Assembly (NCBI RefSeq): GCF_019039035.1
Contig: NZ_JAHNZT010000025.1
Span: 1-64,000, forward strand
Length of the DNA stretch: 64,000 bases
From: Citreicoccus inhibens
Lineage (GTDB): Bacteria > Myxococcota > Myxococcia > Myxococcales > Myxococcaceae
Direction of reading: 5' to 3'
Of the stretch, positions 56,343-64,000 are shown one piece after another. The notes under the pieces are model-generated. The model was given only the letters and a program-made list of their open reading frames with translations. It was not told the origin of the DNA and did not search any database. How positions within the stretch are numbered: position 1 is the stretch's first letter; each line of letters starts with the position of its first letter. Both the position numbers and the translations under genes were made by a program.

Positions 56343-58148
56343 TCAGAACCACTCGGGCCGCATGCGGGCGTACGAGTCCTCGGCCGTCCGGCACAGCTTC
56401 GCGAGGAGCGCCACGCGGGGCACCTCCACCGCGAACCAGTACTGCGCCGCCGCGAGCTTGCCCTCGTAGAAGTCCTGCCCGTCCGCCCCGCGCTTCAGGC
56501 CCTCGCGCGCCGCCGCGGCCTGGTCCAACCAGCGCCACGCCACCGCGAGCACGCTGAACAGCTCCAGGAAGTCCGCGCTGTGGCGGAGCATGGCCTCCAC
56601 CTCGCCCGCGAGTCCCCGCGCCGCCAGCTCCATCGTCAGCGTGGCGGCCTCGTCCAGGGCGCCCCGGAGCGCGTCGCACCACGCGGCCTCCACGCCCGCG
56701 GCCCGCGCGCGCTCCACCGTGGCGTCCACCTCTTCCTGGAAGGCGCGCAGCGCGGCGCCCTCGCCCGCGATGACCTTGCGCCCCAACAGGTCGAGGCCCT
56801 GGATGCCCGTGGTGCCCTCGTGGATGCTGTTGAGCTTCTGGTCGCGCAGCCACGACTCCGGCGAGTACTCGCTGGAGTAGCCATAGCCGCCGTGAATCTG
56901 CAGGGCGAGCGCGTTGGACTCGAAGCCCTTCTCCGCCGGGAACGTCTTGGCGATGGGGGTGAGCAAGTCCAACAGGCGACTGGCGCGCTCGCGCGTCGCC
57001 GCGTCGGGCGCGTGGCCCGCGAGGTCCGCCTGATACGACGCGGAGAGCAGCAGCGAGAGGCCGCCCTCCACGATGGCCTTCTGCCGCAGCAGCATGCGCC
57101 GCACGTCCGCGTGCTCGATGATGGGCGACTGCGGACGGCTGGCGTCCTTGGCCCAGGCGGGGCGTCCTTGCGGACGCTCGCGCGCGTAGGCCAGTGCCTC
57201 GTGGTACGCGACGGACGCGGTGGCCACGCCGTTGAGGCCCACCATGATGCGCGCCTCGTTCATCATCTGGAACATGCACGCCAGCCCGCGCCCGGGCTGC
57301 CCCACCAGCCAGCCGCGGCAGTCCCCCGCCTCGCCGTAGTTGAGGACGAGGCTGGGCAGGCCGCGCCAGCCAATCTTGTGGATGACGCCCGCCACGCTCA
57401 CGTCGTTGGGCACCAGCGCGTCGCCCTCGGGCCGGCGCGACGGCACCGCGAAGAGCGAGATGCCCCGCGTGCCGCCTTCCGCGCCCTCGATGCGCGCCAG
57501 CGTCAGGTGCACGACGTTCTCGGTGAAGTCCTGGTCCCCGCCGCTGATGAAGATCTTCGAGCCCTGGATGCGCCACGAGCCATCCGGCGCGGGCGTGGCG
57601 CGCGTCTTCACGTCCGCCAGGCTGCTGCCCGCCTGGGGCTCGGTGAGGGCCATGGTGCCGGTCCACTCGCCCCGATACAGGCGCGTCATGAAGGTGTCTC
57701 GCACCCAGGGCGAGCCGAACACCTCGAGCAGGTGCGCCGCTCCCAGCGTGAGGCCCAGATAGCCATACGCGCTCAGGTTGCCGGCCATGAGGTACGCGCT
57801 GGCCACCGCGTGCACGGTGAGCGGCAGGTGCTGTCCGCCCACCTCGGGCGGGCGCGTGGCGGTGAGCAGGCCCAGGTCCACCATGCCGGCGTACAGCGCG
57901 CGCAGGGCGGGGTGCACGCGCACGCGGCCGTGCTCGAAGACGGGCGGTGCCTCGTCCATGGCGCGATACGTGGGATAGAGCTCCGCGCGGGCGAAGCGGC
58001 GCGTGCTCTCCAGCAACAGCGACACCGTGTCGCGCGAGTGGTCCGCGAAGTCCGGCAGGGAGAACAGCCGTGAGACGGCCTGCACCTCGTGGAGCTGGAA
58101 GTCCACGTCGCGGTCCGACAGCAGCGGGTTGGGGCGGGGGGCGCTCAT
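56343..58148 (-). CDS. Acyl-CoA dehydrogenase, long AidB/AcdA-like form
   Basis: A 601-residue flavoprotein of the acyl-CoA dehydrogenase superfamily with an extended N-terminal region (about 1-75) and C-terminal helices (about 470-600), as in the ~600-residue multi-domain ACADs found with fatty-acid oxidation genes. FAD/substrate motifs include [31 protein letters not shown] and the C-terminal [20 protein letters not shown] with the catalytic Glu region. It oxidises an acyl-CoA at the alpha-beta bond and passes electrons to ETF. The ATG at 58148 follows no strong ribosome-binding site. Confidence 0.93.
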   Translation of the reverse strand: MSAPRPNPLLSDRDVDFQLHEVQAVSRLFSLPDFADHSRDTVSLLLESTRRFARAELYPTYRAMDEAPPVFEHGRVRVHPALRALYAGMVDLGLLTATRPPEVGGQHLPLTVHAVASAYLMAGNLSAYGYLGLTLGAAHLLEVFGSPWVRDTFMTRLYRGEWTGTMALTEPQAGSSLADVKTRATPAPDGSWRIQGSKIFISGGDQDFTENVVHLTLARIEGAEGGTRGISLFAVPSRRPEGDALVPNDVSVAGVIHKIGWRGLPSLVLNYGEAGDCRGWLVGQPGRGLACMFQMMNEARIMVGLNGVATASVAYHEALAYARERPQGRPAWAKDASRPQSPIIEHADVRRMLLRQKAIVEGGLSLLLSASYQADLAGHAPDAATRERASRLLDLLTPIAKTFPAEKGFESNALALQIHGGYGYSSEYSPESWLRDQKLNSIHEGTTGIQGLDLLGRKVIAGEGAALRAFQEEVDATVERARAAGVEAAWCDALRGALDEAATLTMELAARGLAGEVEAMLRHSADFLELFSVLAVAWRWLDQAAAAREGLKRGADGQDFYEGKLAAAQYWFAVEVPRVALLAKLCRTAEDSYARMRPEWF

Positions 58149-58158
58149 GCGCCCCGAA

Positions 58159-58389
58159 CTACCAGGACGCGATGGCTTCGTCGAAGTCGAGCGCCACGTC
58201 CACGTCCTCCACGGCGGGGGGCGCCTCTTGGCGCCGAGGCAGCGGCGCGGGTGGCTCCAGGCCACGCCGAGGCCGTGTGCGCCCTCGCACGGCCTTGCCC
58301 CGCGCGGCGCGCGCAGGGACCACGCGAACCCACTGCTGCGAGGGTCCGGACCGCGGACCCCCCGACTGGCGGCTGCCTGCGTACCGCAT
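58159..58389 (-). CDS. Small basic hypothetical protein
   Basis: A possible 76-residue protein starting [15 protein letters not shown] and ending [17 protein letters not shown]. The body is very basic and Pro-rich; the tail is acidic. It sits 10 bp upstream of, and on the same strand as, the acyl-CoA dehydrogenase gene. Such Arg/Pro-rich small proteins are frequent in myxobacteria, but the high G/C makes chance open frames common, so this is only moderately supported. Confidence 0.4.
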   Translation of the reverse strand: MRYAGSRQSGGPRSGPSQQWVRVVPARAARGKAVRGRTRPRRGLEPPAPLPRRQEAPPAVEDVDVALDFDEAIASW

Positions 58390-58603
58390 CGACGCTCGCT
58401 CCCCGGGTGTCCGCGGCCCCCCCGACGAGACCCCCGCTGGACTCAAGGTGTGTCGTGTTCTCTTCCCCGTCCATGTGGGAGGCCGGTGCCAGTGAACACG
58501 CTTTCATCCCCGGGGCCGGTGGGGTGTCGGGTTGCGGACACCGCCGCCCGACGCATCGTTGGAGTCGCGGGGCGATTCGCCGCCGCGTCCAGGAGGTCAG
58601 CGC

Positions 58604-58762
58604 ATGGCCATCATCGGAGCCGCCTTGGTGGGCGTCCTCATCTTCTTCGGGCTCATCGCCGCGGTCATCGTCGGCGGCGTGGCGGGCCACGTGCTGGGGA
58701 AGCAAGCGCGACAGGAACGTGACGCGCGCGAGGCCGAGAAGAACGCGGCGCTGCCGCCGTAG
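58604..58762 (+). CDS. Small single-pass membrane protein
   Basis: A 52-residue protein: one hydrophobic helix (about residues 3-31, Gly/Val/Ile-rich) followed by a charged tail (GKQARQERDAREAEKNAAL). AGGAGG (58591-58596) precedes the ATG by seven bases. Its function is unknown. Confidence 0.65.
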   Translation: MAIIGAALVGVLIFFGLIAAVIVGGVAGHVLGKQARQERDAREAEKNAALPP

Positions 58763-58774
58763 CCCGCGCGGTCG

Positions 58775-59566
58775 CTAGCGCGGCCGAGGGCCGTAGTAGC
58801 GGCGCAGCCAGCGGCTCAGTCCGTCCAGGCCGGGGAACAGCACGCGCTCGGTGACGTTGGCCTGGTCCAGCTTGTCCCGCACCTCCCACTTGAGGGCCGC
58901 CGGGACGACGAGCCGCCGCACGCCCTTCTCCTGGTGCTGGAGGAACTCGTCCAGGCTGGGCCCGGGCGCGTTCATCACGGAGAAGAGGGCGAACTGATTG
59001 ACGATGCGCGCGTCCAGCGACGGCGGCTCGAAGAAGAGGACGAAGGGGTGCCGGGCCAGCCGGTCGAACGAGGTGAGGTCCTCGGCCTCCGCGGCGAGCA
59101 TCTCGGCGGTGAAGACCTCGGCGCCCTCTTGATGGAGCTGCTGGCGCAGGGGGCGGGGGAGCAGGCGGTTCGTCACCCGGTAGTCCACGCACCACACCAC
59201 GCCGTCCACCTCGTAGAAGTCGGGGTCCTCGGTGATGAAGTGCAGCGCGACGTAGGGGCTGAAGGTCCAGTCGAGCAGCCGGGTGGGCAGCCCGTGGTGC
59301 TGCGCCAGCGCGAGCCAGTCCCACAGCGACGAGAGCGGGGCGGTGCCGGGCACGCCGCGCGCGTACTTGCGGAAGGCGCGCAGCAGGTCTCGCTCCTGCC
59401 GGATGAAGGCGCCGCTGCGGTAGAGCGAGGCGGACAGGTCGTGCCGCGCGTCCTTCACGCCTCGGAACACGAAGCTGGAGCGGTAGCGGCCCAGCGGCTC
59501 GTTCCAGGAGTTGGAGAAGAGGGCTTCCTGAAGCTCCAGCCAGGACGTGATGCGCTGCTCTTTCAA
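58775..59566 (-). CDS. FRG-domain protein
   Basis: A 263-residue protein whose N-terminal half is an FRG domain (about residues 8-130), recognised from WLELQEALFSN, the motif SSFVFRGVKDARHDLSASL (containing FRG) and AQHHGLPTRLLDWTFSPYVALHF. FRG proteins are scattered across bacteria, often in mobile or defence-associated settings, and their biochemical activity is not established. The start was set at a TTG codon (59566) because GGGGAGGG lies five bases before it and the longer open frame upstream is Pro/Arg-rich non-protein-like sequence. It directly follows a small Cys-containing gene on the same strand. Confidence 0.82.
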   Translation of the reverse strand: MKEQRITSWLELQEALFSNSWNEPLGRYRSSFVFRGVKDARHDLSASLYRSGAFIRQERDLLRAFRKYARGVPGTAPLSSLWDWLALAQHHGLPTRLLDWTFSPYVALHFITEDPDFYEVDGVVWCVDYRVTNRLLPRPLRQQLHQEGAEVFTAEMLAAEAEDLTSFDRLARHPFVLFFEPPSLDARIVNQFALFSVMNAPGPSLDEFLQHQEKGVRRLVVPAALKWEVRDKLDQANVTERVLFPGLDGLSRWLRRYYGPRPR

Positions 59567-59678
59567 CCGGGCCCTCCCCAGCGCCGAGGGGCGCCGGGGA
59601 GGAGGTTCTTCACGGTCGGCGGGAGGCGCATCGTCCCTCGGCTCCCCTTGCGAGAGCGGGCGAGGCGCCAGTCGCCGG

Positions 59679-59915
59679 TTACGGCCGGCCGGAGTCCGCC
59701 GGCTGGTTGAAGGCGTAGGTGTCCGCGCCCGGTGCCTTGTCCTGGCTGAACAAGGGGCACCTGGCGCAGGTGAAGCTCTCCCAGTCCTCACGCACGGCGG
59801 CGTCCACGCAGCCCCCGTAGAAGCGACAGTGGACGTTGCGGTGCTCCTCGATGGCGAAGGACTCGGCCCGCAGCGGGAGGTGAAACTCGGTGGGACGCGG
59901 CTGTGGACAAGACAT
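59679..59915 (-). CDS. Small cysteine-containing hypothetical protein
   Basis: A 78-residue product with Cys residues in HCRFYGGCVD and TCARCPLFS that could bind a metal. No family was recognised. It begins with ATG at 59915 and lies 112 bp upstream of the FRG gene on the same strand, so the two may be co-transcribed. Confidence 0.6.
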   Translation of the reverse strand: MSCPQPRPTEFHLPLRAESFAIEEHRNVHCRFYGGCVDAAVREDWESFTCARCPLFSQDKAPGADTYAFNQPADSGRP

Positions 59916-60100
59916 GCTGATTCTCGCTAGCCCCCCTCGTGGGTGCTGGCCTCTTCTACCGGCCGGTGCGCCGCGTCATTCCCACGGCGGGCGGCGGTGG
60001 GGCGGCGAGCTCGGGTGCTCGCCCGGGGAGGGTCATCCGTCCCCCAGGAGCGACCGGGCGGGCGGATGAAACCTTCTCGCCGCGCGGCCTTTCCCAGAAG

Positions 60101-61912
60101 ATGCGGCGCGTGAGCTTGTCCGTCCCGACCCCCTCCGTCCCGTCGCCGCGCTGGCTGCGTGCGTTCGCCCTGGCCACCCTGCTCGTGCTGAGCGGGTGTT
60201 CGGCCTTCTCTCGCGCGGTGAAGGAGGGCGACAGCTTCGGCCAGCAGCGCAAGTGGGCGGACGCGGAGGCGGCCTATCTGCGAGCGCTGGCCGCGGACCC
60301 CGCCGCGTCCGAGGTCACCGTGAAGCTGCGCGCGGTGCGCGCCGAGTGGGCGGAGGACGTCCTCAAGGACGCGGAGGCGGCGAGCGGCGCGGGCGACCTG
60401 GCCGCGGCGACCAGGCTGCTGGTGCGCGCGCTGGAGCTGAATCCGGACCAGGAGGCGGGCCGCGCGCGGCTCACCGAGACGCTGGATGCGCGGGTGGCGG
60501 CGGCGCTGGCGATGCTCAAGGCGGAGAAGCTCCAGGACGCGCGGGCGGAGCTGGACGCGGTGCTGGCCGTGTCGCCGGACCACGCGGGGGCGCGCAAGGC
60601 CGTGGACGCGGTGCAGACCGCCTGGGCCAGGCGCTGGTTCACCACCGCCGAGGGCCTGGAGAAGACGGGCAAGCTGGGCAACGCGCTTCTGGCGTACGTG
60701 CGCGCGGACCAGGAGCGCGTGGGCGTGACGGCGGCCCGCGAGCGCGCCGAGGCGGTGCGCCAGAGGCTGCGCGACGAGGTGGCCTTCCTGGTGGTGGCCA
60801 CGCCCGTGGAGGACAAGGCGCAGGCGGCGGACGTGGCGCAGCGGCTGGCCGCGGGGCGACTGGCCGCGATGCTGCCCACGCAGCTCCCGCTGCGCGTGGT
60901 GACGGAGGCGCCGGGCGGGCGCGAGGGCGTGAAGCTGGACCTGACGTTGGAGCGCGTGTTGCCGCTCAAGGCGATGGAGGAGTCGCAGCGCAGCCAGCGC
61001 TACCTGGCCGGCAATCGCTCCGTGCCCAACCCTCGCCGCGCGCAGTTCGAGAACAAGCTGCTGCAGACGGAGCGCGGGTTGGAGGACGTGGAGCGCAAGC
61101 AGGCCGCGGCGCTGCGCGACTACCTGCGCTTCCAGGGCGAGCTGGCCACGCTGCGCGACGCGGCCGAGCGCTGCCGGGAGCGGGAGAAGCGCGAGTGCCG
61201 CAAGGCCCTCCAGGAGTGCGGCGAGGCCGCGCGCGAGGCGCAGAAGCCGGGCAACCTCCCCAGCGAGTGCGAGGCGGCGCGCTGCGCGGGTGGCCAGTGC
61301 TCGCAGGACGAGGGGTTGATGGCGGCGAAGGCGCTGGCCGCCGCCGCGCAGGAGAAGGCGCTCCAGGCCGCGCTGGACAAGGCCGAGCAGCAGCGCTCCG
61401 AGGTGCAGCGCCACCGCGACGCGGTGTACCGCGAGCCCGTCACGGTGGAGGAGCCGATGTACTCGGACTTCGTCTACGACGTGCAGTTGCACCGGCTCAC
61501 CGTCACCGCCACGGTGACGGCGGTGATGCGCGACCTGCTCACGCCCCAGGTGCCCGCGCCCAACACGCAGGACTACGCGGTGGTGAACGAGGACACCGCG
61601 CACAAGGGCTATGACCGCTACGGCGTGCTGGCGGACCCCGTGCAGCTTCGCAGCGAGCTGGAGCTGCGCGTGGAGGTGGGCGACAAGGCCATCGCGGACC
61701 TGGCCAAGCGCGTGAAGGAGCGCTTCGACGTGTACCGGGGCCGGCGCGTGGAGGCCGCGCGCCTGGGCATGGTGCGCCCCGGCGCCGAGGACGTGGTGGA
61801 GACGGCCGTGCGCGCGCTCCTGCTCACCGCCGACGCGCCGCCCACGGACATCCTCCAGCCGGTGGGACGGGCCCGGGGCCTCACTCGCCCCGAGGCCATC
61901 CTCGGACGCTGA
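60101..61912 (+). CDS. Hypothetical TPR lipoprotein with cysteine-rich insert
   Basis: A 603-residue lipoprotein (lipobox LSGC, about Cys33). Residues 35-215 are built from TPR-like helices (KEGDSFGQQRKWADAEAAYLRALAADP). The middle (about 215-320) is an alpha/beta domain. A long Arg/Ala/Glu-rich helical region (about 330-450) contains an unusual cluster of six or seven cysteines (CREREKRECRKALQEC, CEAARCAGGQC), probably disulphide-linked in the periplasm. The C-terminal part is beta-rich. A large envelope-associated scaffold is likely; no enzyme motif is visible. The ATG at 60101 was chosen because it gives a proper lipoprotein signal. Confidence 0.78.
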   Translation: MRRVSLSVPTPSVPSPRWLRAFALATLLVLSGCSAFSRAVKEGDSFGQQRKWADAEAAYLRALAADPAASEVTVKLRAVRAEWAEDVLKDAEAASGAGDLAAATRLLVRALELNPDQEAGRARLTETLDARVAAALAMLKAEKLQDARAELDAVLAVSPDHAGARKAVDAVQTAWARRWFTTAEGLEKTGKLGNALLAYVRADQERVGVTAARERAEAVRQRLRDEVAFLVVATPVEDKAQAADVAQRLAAGRLAAMLPTQLPLRVVTEAPGGREGVKLDLTLERVLPLKAMEESQRSQRYLAGNRSVPNPRRAQFENKLLQTERGLEDVERKQAAALRDYLRFQGELATLRDAAERCREREKRECRKALQECGEAAREAQKPGNLPSECEAARCAGGQCSQDEGLMAAKALAAAAQEKALQAALDKAEQQRSEVQRHRDAVYREPVTVEEPMYSDFVYDVQLHRLTVTATVTAVMRDLLTPQVPAPNTQDYAVVNEDTAHKGYDRYGVLADPVQLRSELELRVEVGDKAIADLAKRVKERFDVYRGRRVEAARLGMVRPGAEDVVETAVRALLLTADAPPTDILQPVGRARGLTRPEAILGR

Positions 61913-61925
61913 CGCTGTCTCGCGC

Positions 61926-63176
61926 TCAGTCCAAGCGCAGGCTCGGCTCGGCGTGCTCGCCTCGCAGGCGCCGACCTCGGGCCCCCGCGATGGCCAGGTG
62001 CCAGCCGGCCGCGCCCAGGCCGAGTGTCAGGCACATGAACCACAGCGTGCCCGAGCCATACCGGCCCAGCGTCCACCCGCCCAGCGCGGGCGCCGCGCAC
62101 GAGGCCAGTCCCCACATCATGTGATAGGCGCCCTGATAGCTGCCGCGAATCTCGGGCGGCGCCAGGTCCGCCACGACGCTGGCGGCCACGGGGGACTGGG
62201 CCATCTCGCCCAGCGTCCAGACCGCCACGGCCATCATCGCCAGCGGCACGTTGGTGGACAGCACGTGCATGCCGTAGCCCAAGCCGGTCAGCGCGGACGC
62301 GATGGCCAGGAGCACGGAGCGGCGGTGGCCGCGCTGGACGCGTCCCACGAAGGGCTGGAGCGTGACGATGAGCACGCCGTTGACGGCGAGCACCGTGCCG
62401 TACTGCGCGGACGTGAGCCCCTTGGCGGCGAGGTCCAGCGGCAGCGCCATCTGGTTCTGATGGAAGAGCATCGCGGTGAAGAAGATGGGCAGGCAGAAGG
62501 CCACGTACACCGGGTCTCGGAACGGGCGCAGCATGGCGGCCAGCGGCGAGCCGTGCGTGTGGCGTTCCTGCTCGCGCACGTGCCGGGGCCGCGTCTCCGG
62601 CACCATGACCCAGATGATGACGCCGTAGAGTGAGGTGGTGATGGCGTCGAGCACGAAGAGGCGCTGGTAGCTCTGGCCCGCCAGGAGGCCGGCCATGGGG
62701 ATGGCGAGCGCGTAGCCCACGTTCACCACCCAGTAGATGAGGCCGTACGCGCGCGGCCGGTCCTCGGGCGGCACCACGTCCGCGACGGTGGCGGACACGG
62801 CGGGACGGTACAGTTCGCCCAGGAGCCCGAGCAGGAAGGCCGCCACGGCGATCTGCCCGGGGGAACGCGAGAAGCCCAAGAGCAGCATGGCGCAGGCGCC
62901 CGCCCACAGGCCGCCCGCGAGGGTGATGCGGCGGCCGAGCCGGTCCGCGAGCGTGCCGCCCAGGGGCGACGCGAGCATGAAGCCGAGCCCGTTGAGCGAG
63001 ACGACGAGTCCCGCCTGCTCGGGGGTGAAGCCGCGCTCGCGCGTGAGGTACAGCGCGAGGAAGGGGATGACGAAGGAGCCCAGCCGGTTGACGAGGGTGC
63101 CTGTCCACAGCACCCAATAGGTGCGGGGCAAGCCCTCCGCGCTCAGGGCGCGAAGTGCTGCGGTGTGGAGTTTCAT
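61926..63176 (-). CDS. MFS transporter (efflux type)
   Basis: A 416-residue major facilitator superfamily protein with twelve predicted membrane segments in two six-helix halves. The loop 2-3 motif GTLADRLGRR (about residues 73-82) is the MFS motif A. The short cytoplasmic centre (PETRPRHVREQERHTHG) separates the halves. The single-substrate drug/metabolite exporters of the DHA type look similar, but the substrate cannot be told. It is divergent from the AEC-family gene. Confidence 0.88.
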   Translation of the reverse strand: MKLHTAALRALSAEGLPRTYWVLWTGTLVNRLGSFVIPFLALYLTRERGFTPEQAGLVVSLNGLGFMLASPLGGTLADRLGRRITLAGGLWAGACAMLLLGFSRSPGQIAVAAFLLGLLGELYRPAVSATVADVVPPEDRPRAYGLIYWVVNVGYALAIPMAGLLAGQSYQRLFVLDAITTSLYGVIIWVMVPETRPRHVREQERHTHGSPLAAMLRPFRDPVYVAFCLPIFFTAMLFHQNQMALPLDLAAKGLTSAQYGTVLAVNGVLIVTLQPFVGRVQRGHRRSVLLAIASALTGLGYGMHVLSTNVPLAMMAVAVWTLGEMAQSPVAASVVADLAPPEIRGSYQGAYHMMWGLASCAAPALGGWTLGRYGSGTLWFMCLTLGLGAAGWHLAIAGARGRRLRGEHAEPSLRLD

Positions 63177-63317
63177 GGGGGGCAGGGAGCGCGCGTGCGG
63201 CGTGCAGCATGCGACAGCGGGCGCGCGGCTCCAAGAGCTTGGGGGTGAGGGTGAACTGGACTTTGTCCGAGAGCTCCACCAGCGTGCGTTGCCGCCGAGG
63301 AGGCACGTCGCCAGGGT

Positions 63318-64000
63318 ATGGGCCAGGTCATCGGGTTGTTGGGGGTGTGTCTGGTGTTGGGGGTGCTGGCGCGCCGAAGTGGTCGCTTCCCCGCCCAGAC
63401 GGCGGGGGCGTTCAATTCCTTCCTGCTCAATGTGTCGTTGCCCGCGTTGGTGCTGCGCGCGGTGCATCGGCTGGCGTTTGATCCGGGTCTTATGGCGGCG
63501 GCCCTGGCGCCATGGCTGGTGTTCCTGGGCGCGGGGCCGTTCTTCCGAGCGCTCGGTGGGCGGCTGGGGCTGTCTCGCGCGTCGGGGGCGGCGCTGGTGC
63601 TGACGGCGGGGCTGGGCAACACGGCGTTCGTGGGTCTGCCCATGGCCGAGGCGCTGCTGGGGCCACCGGGGTTGGCGGTGGCGGTGGTGGCGGATCAACT
63701 CGGCACGTTCCTGGTGCTGGCCACGCTGGCCACGGCCACGGCGGCGCGGGCCAGCGCGCGCTCGGAGCTGACGTGGCGCTCGCTGCTCTTTCGCGTGGCG
63801 ACGTTCCCGCCCTTCGCGTCATTGGTGGTGGCGCTGCTCCTGCGGCCCCTGGCCTACCCGGGCTGGTTGGACGCGGTGCTCCAGCGGCTGGGGGATTTGC
63901 TGACGCCGCTCGCCCTCTTCGCGGTGGGCTTCCAGCTCCAGCTCCGCGGCGTGCGTCAGCGCCTGCCCGCGCTGGCGCTGGGGCTGTCGTACAAGCTCCT
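63318..64000 (+). CDS. AEC-family (auxin efflux carrier) transporter, 3' end outside window
   Basis: The first 227 residues of a transporter of the AEC/PIN-type family (bile-acid/malonate/auxin-efflux superfamily). Five or six membrane segments are visible, beginning GLLGVCLVLGVLARRSGR. FNSFLLNVSLPALVLRAV (residues about 30-48) carries the family Asn/Pro kink, and LTAGLGNTAFVGLPMAEALL (about 95-115) is the repeat-related Asn-Thr/Pro motif. The ATG at 63318 starts the coherent protein. The open frame reaches the window edge without a stop. Confidence 0.87.
   Translation, partial: MGQVIGLLGVCLVLGVLARRSGRFPAQTAGAFNSFLLNVSLPALVLRAVHRLAFDPGLMAAALAPWLVFLGAGPFFRALGGRLGLSRASGAALVLTAGLGNTAFVGLPMAEALLGPPGLAVAVVADQLGTFLVLATLATATAARASARSELTWRSLLFRVATFPPFASLVVALLLRPLAYPGWLDAVLQRLGDLLTPLALFAVGFQLQLRGVRQRLPALALGLSYKL

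Noticed and set aside
61618-63306. Minus-strand open frame of 562 codons
   Set aside because: It runs across the MFS gene in another frame and into the TPR gene. The real MFS protein with its membrane helices is in a different frame.

Overview
The window looks like chromosome of a myxobacterium (Myxococcus/Corallococcus-like). GC content and third-position G/C are very high, genes are dense, and there are many lipoproteins, TPR proteins, VIT/VWA and M4/M16 proteases and several regulators. The genus is an inference from gene style, not from a search.

Layout. 0-5.7 kb: a CpaF-type secretion ATPase (runs off the left edge), uracil-DNA glycosylase, an overlapping TPM-domain/Tim44-like pair, a thioesterase and a single-domain response regulator. 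5.7-14.4 kb: secreted M24 peptidase, TPR protein, gyrA with a visible terminator and promoter before it, an NTF2-like secreted protein, an orphan ABC ATPase, a DUF1232 protein and a multi-pass membrane protein. 14.8-21 kb: lipoprotein esterase, zinc alcohol dehydrogenase, and a MerR regulator/VIT-VWA operon with a probably leaderless promoter. 21-31 kb: DUF2721 protein, a treT-like/NfeD/SPFH operon, a small lipoprotein, LysR plus aromatic amino acid hydroxylase, an adenosine-deaminase-like lipoprotein and a NhaR-like regulator. 31-35.6 kb: RpoH-like sigma factor, tRNA-Phe, a doubtful hypothetical gene, a collagen-repeat lipoprotein, an old yellow enzyme and a one-base frameshifted gene.

35.6-39.2 kb is the most unusual part. 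Base composition drops, there is a wrecked sigma-factor gene and about 0.9 kb without a convincing gene. Then comes a two-gene unit: a protein with about six membrane segments fused to an ECF-like sigma-factor C-terminus, followed 80 bp later by a prokaryotic viperin homologue (pVip), a radical-SAM enzyme of the family that makes antiviral 3'-deoxy-3',4'-didehydro ribonucleotides. The proposal is a membrane-tethered sigma factor that controls, or is controlled with, an antiviral nucleotide synthase.

39.2-64 kb returns to ordinary high-GC backbone: thioesterase, lipoproteins, a SWIM/SNF2 helicase, a catalytic plus non-catalytic M16 protease pair closed by a strong terminator, a DUF1615 lipoprotein, an M4 metalloprotease with two PPC domains, an acyl-CoA dehydrogenase, an FRG-domain protein, a TPR lipoprotein, an MFS transporter and an AEC-family transporter that runs off the right edge. 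No CRISPR array, rRNA operon or complete insertion sequence was seen.
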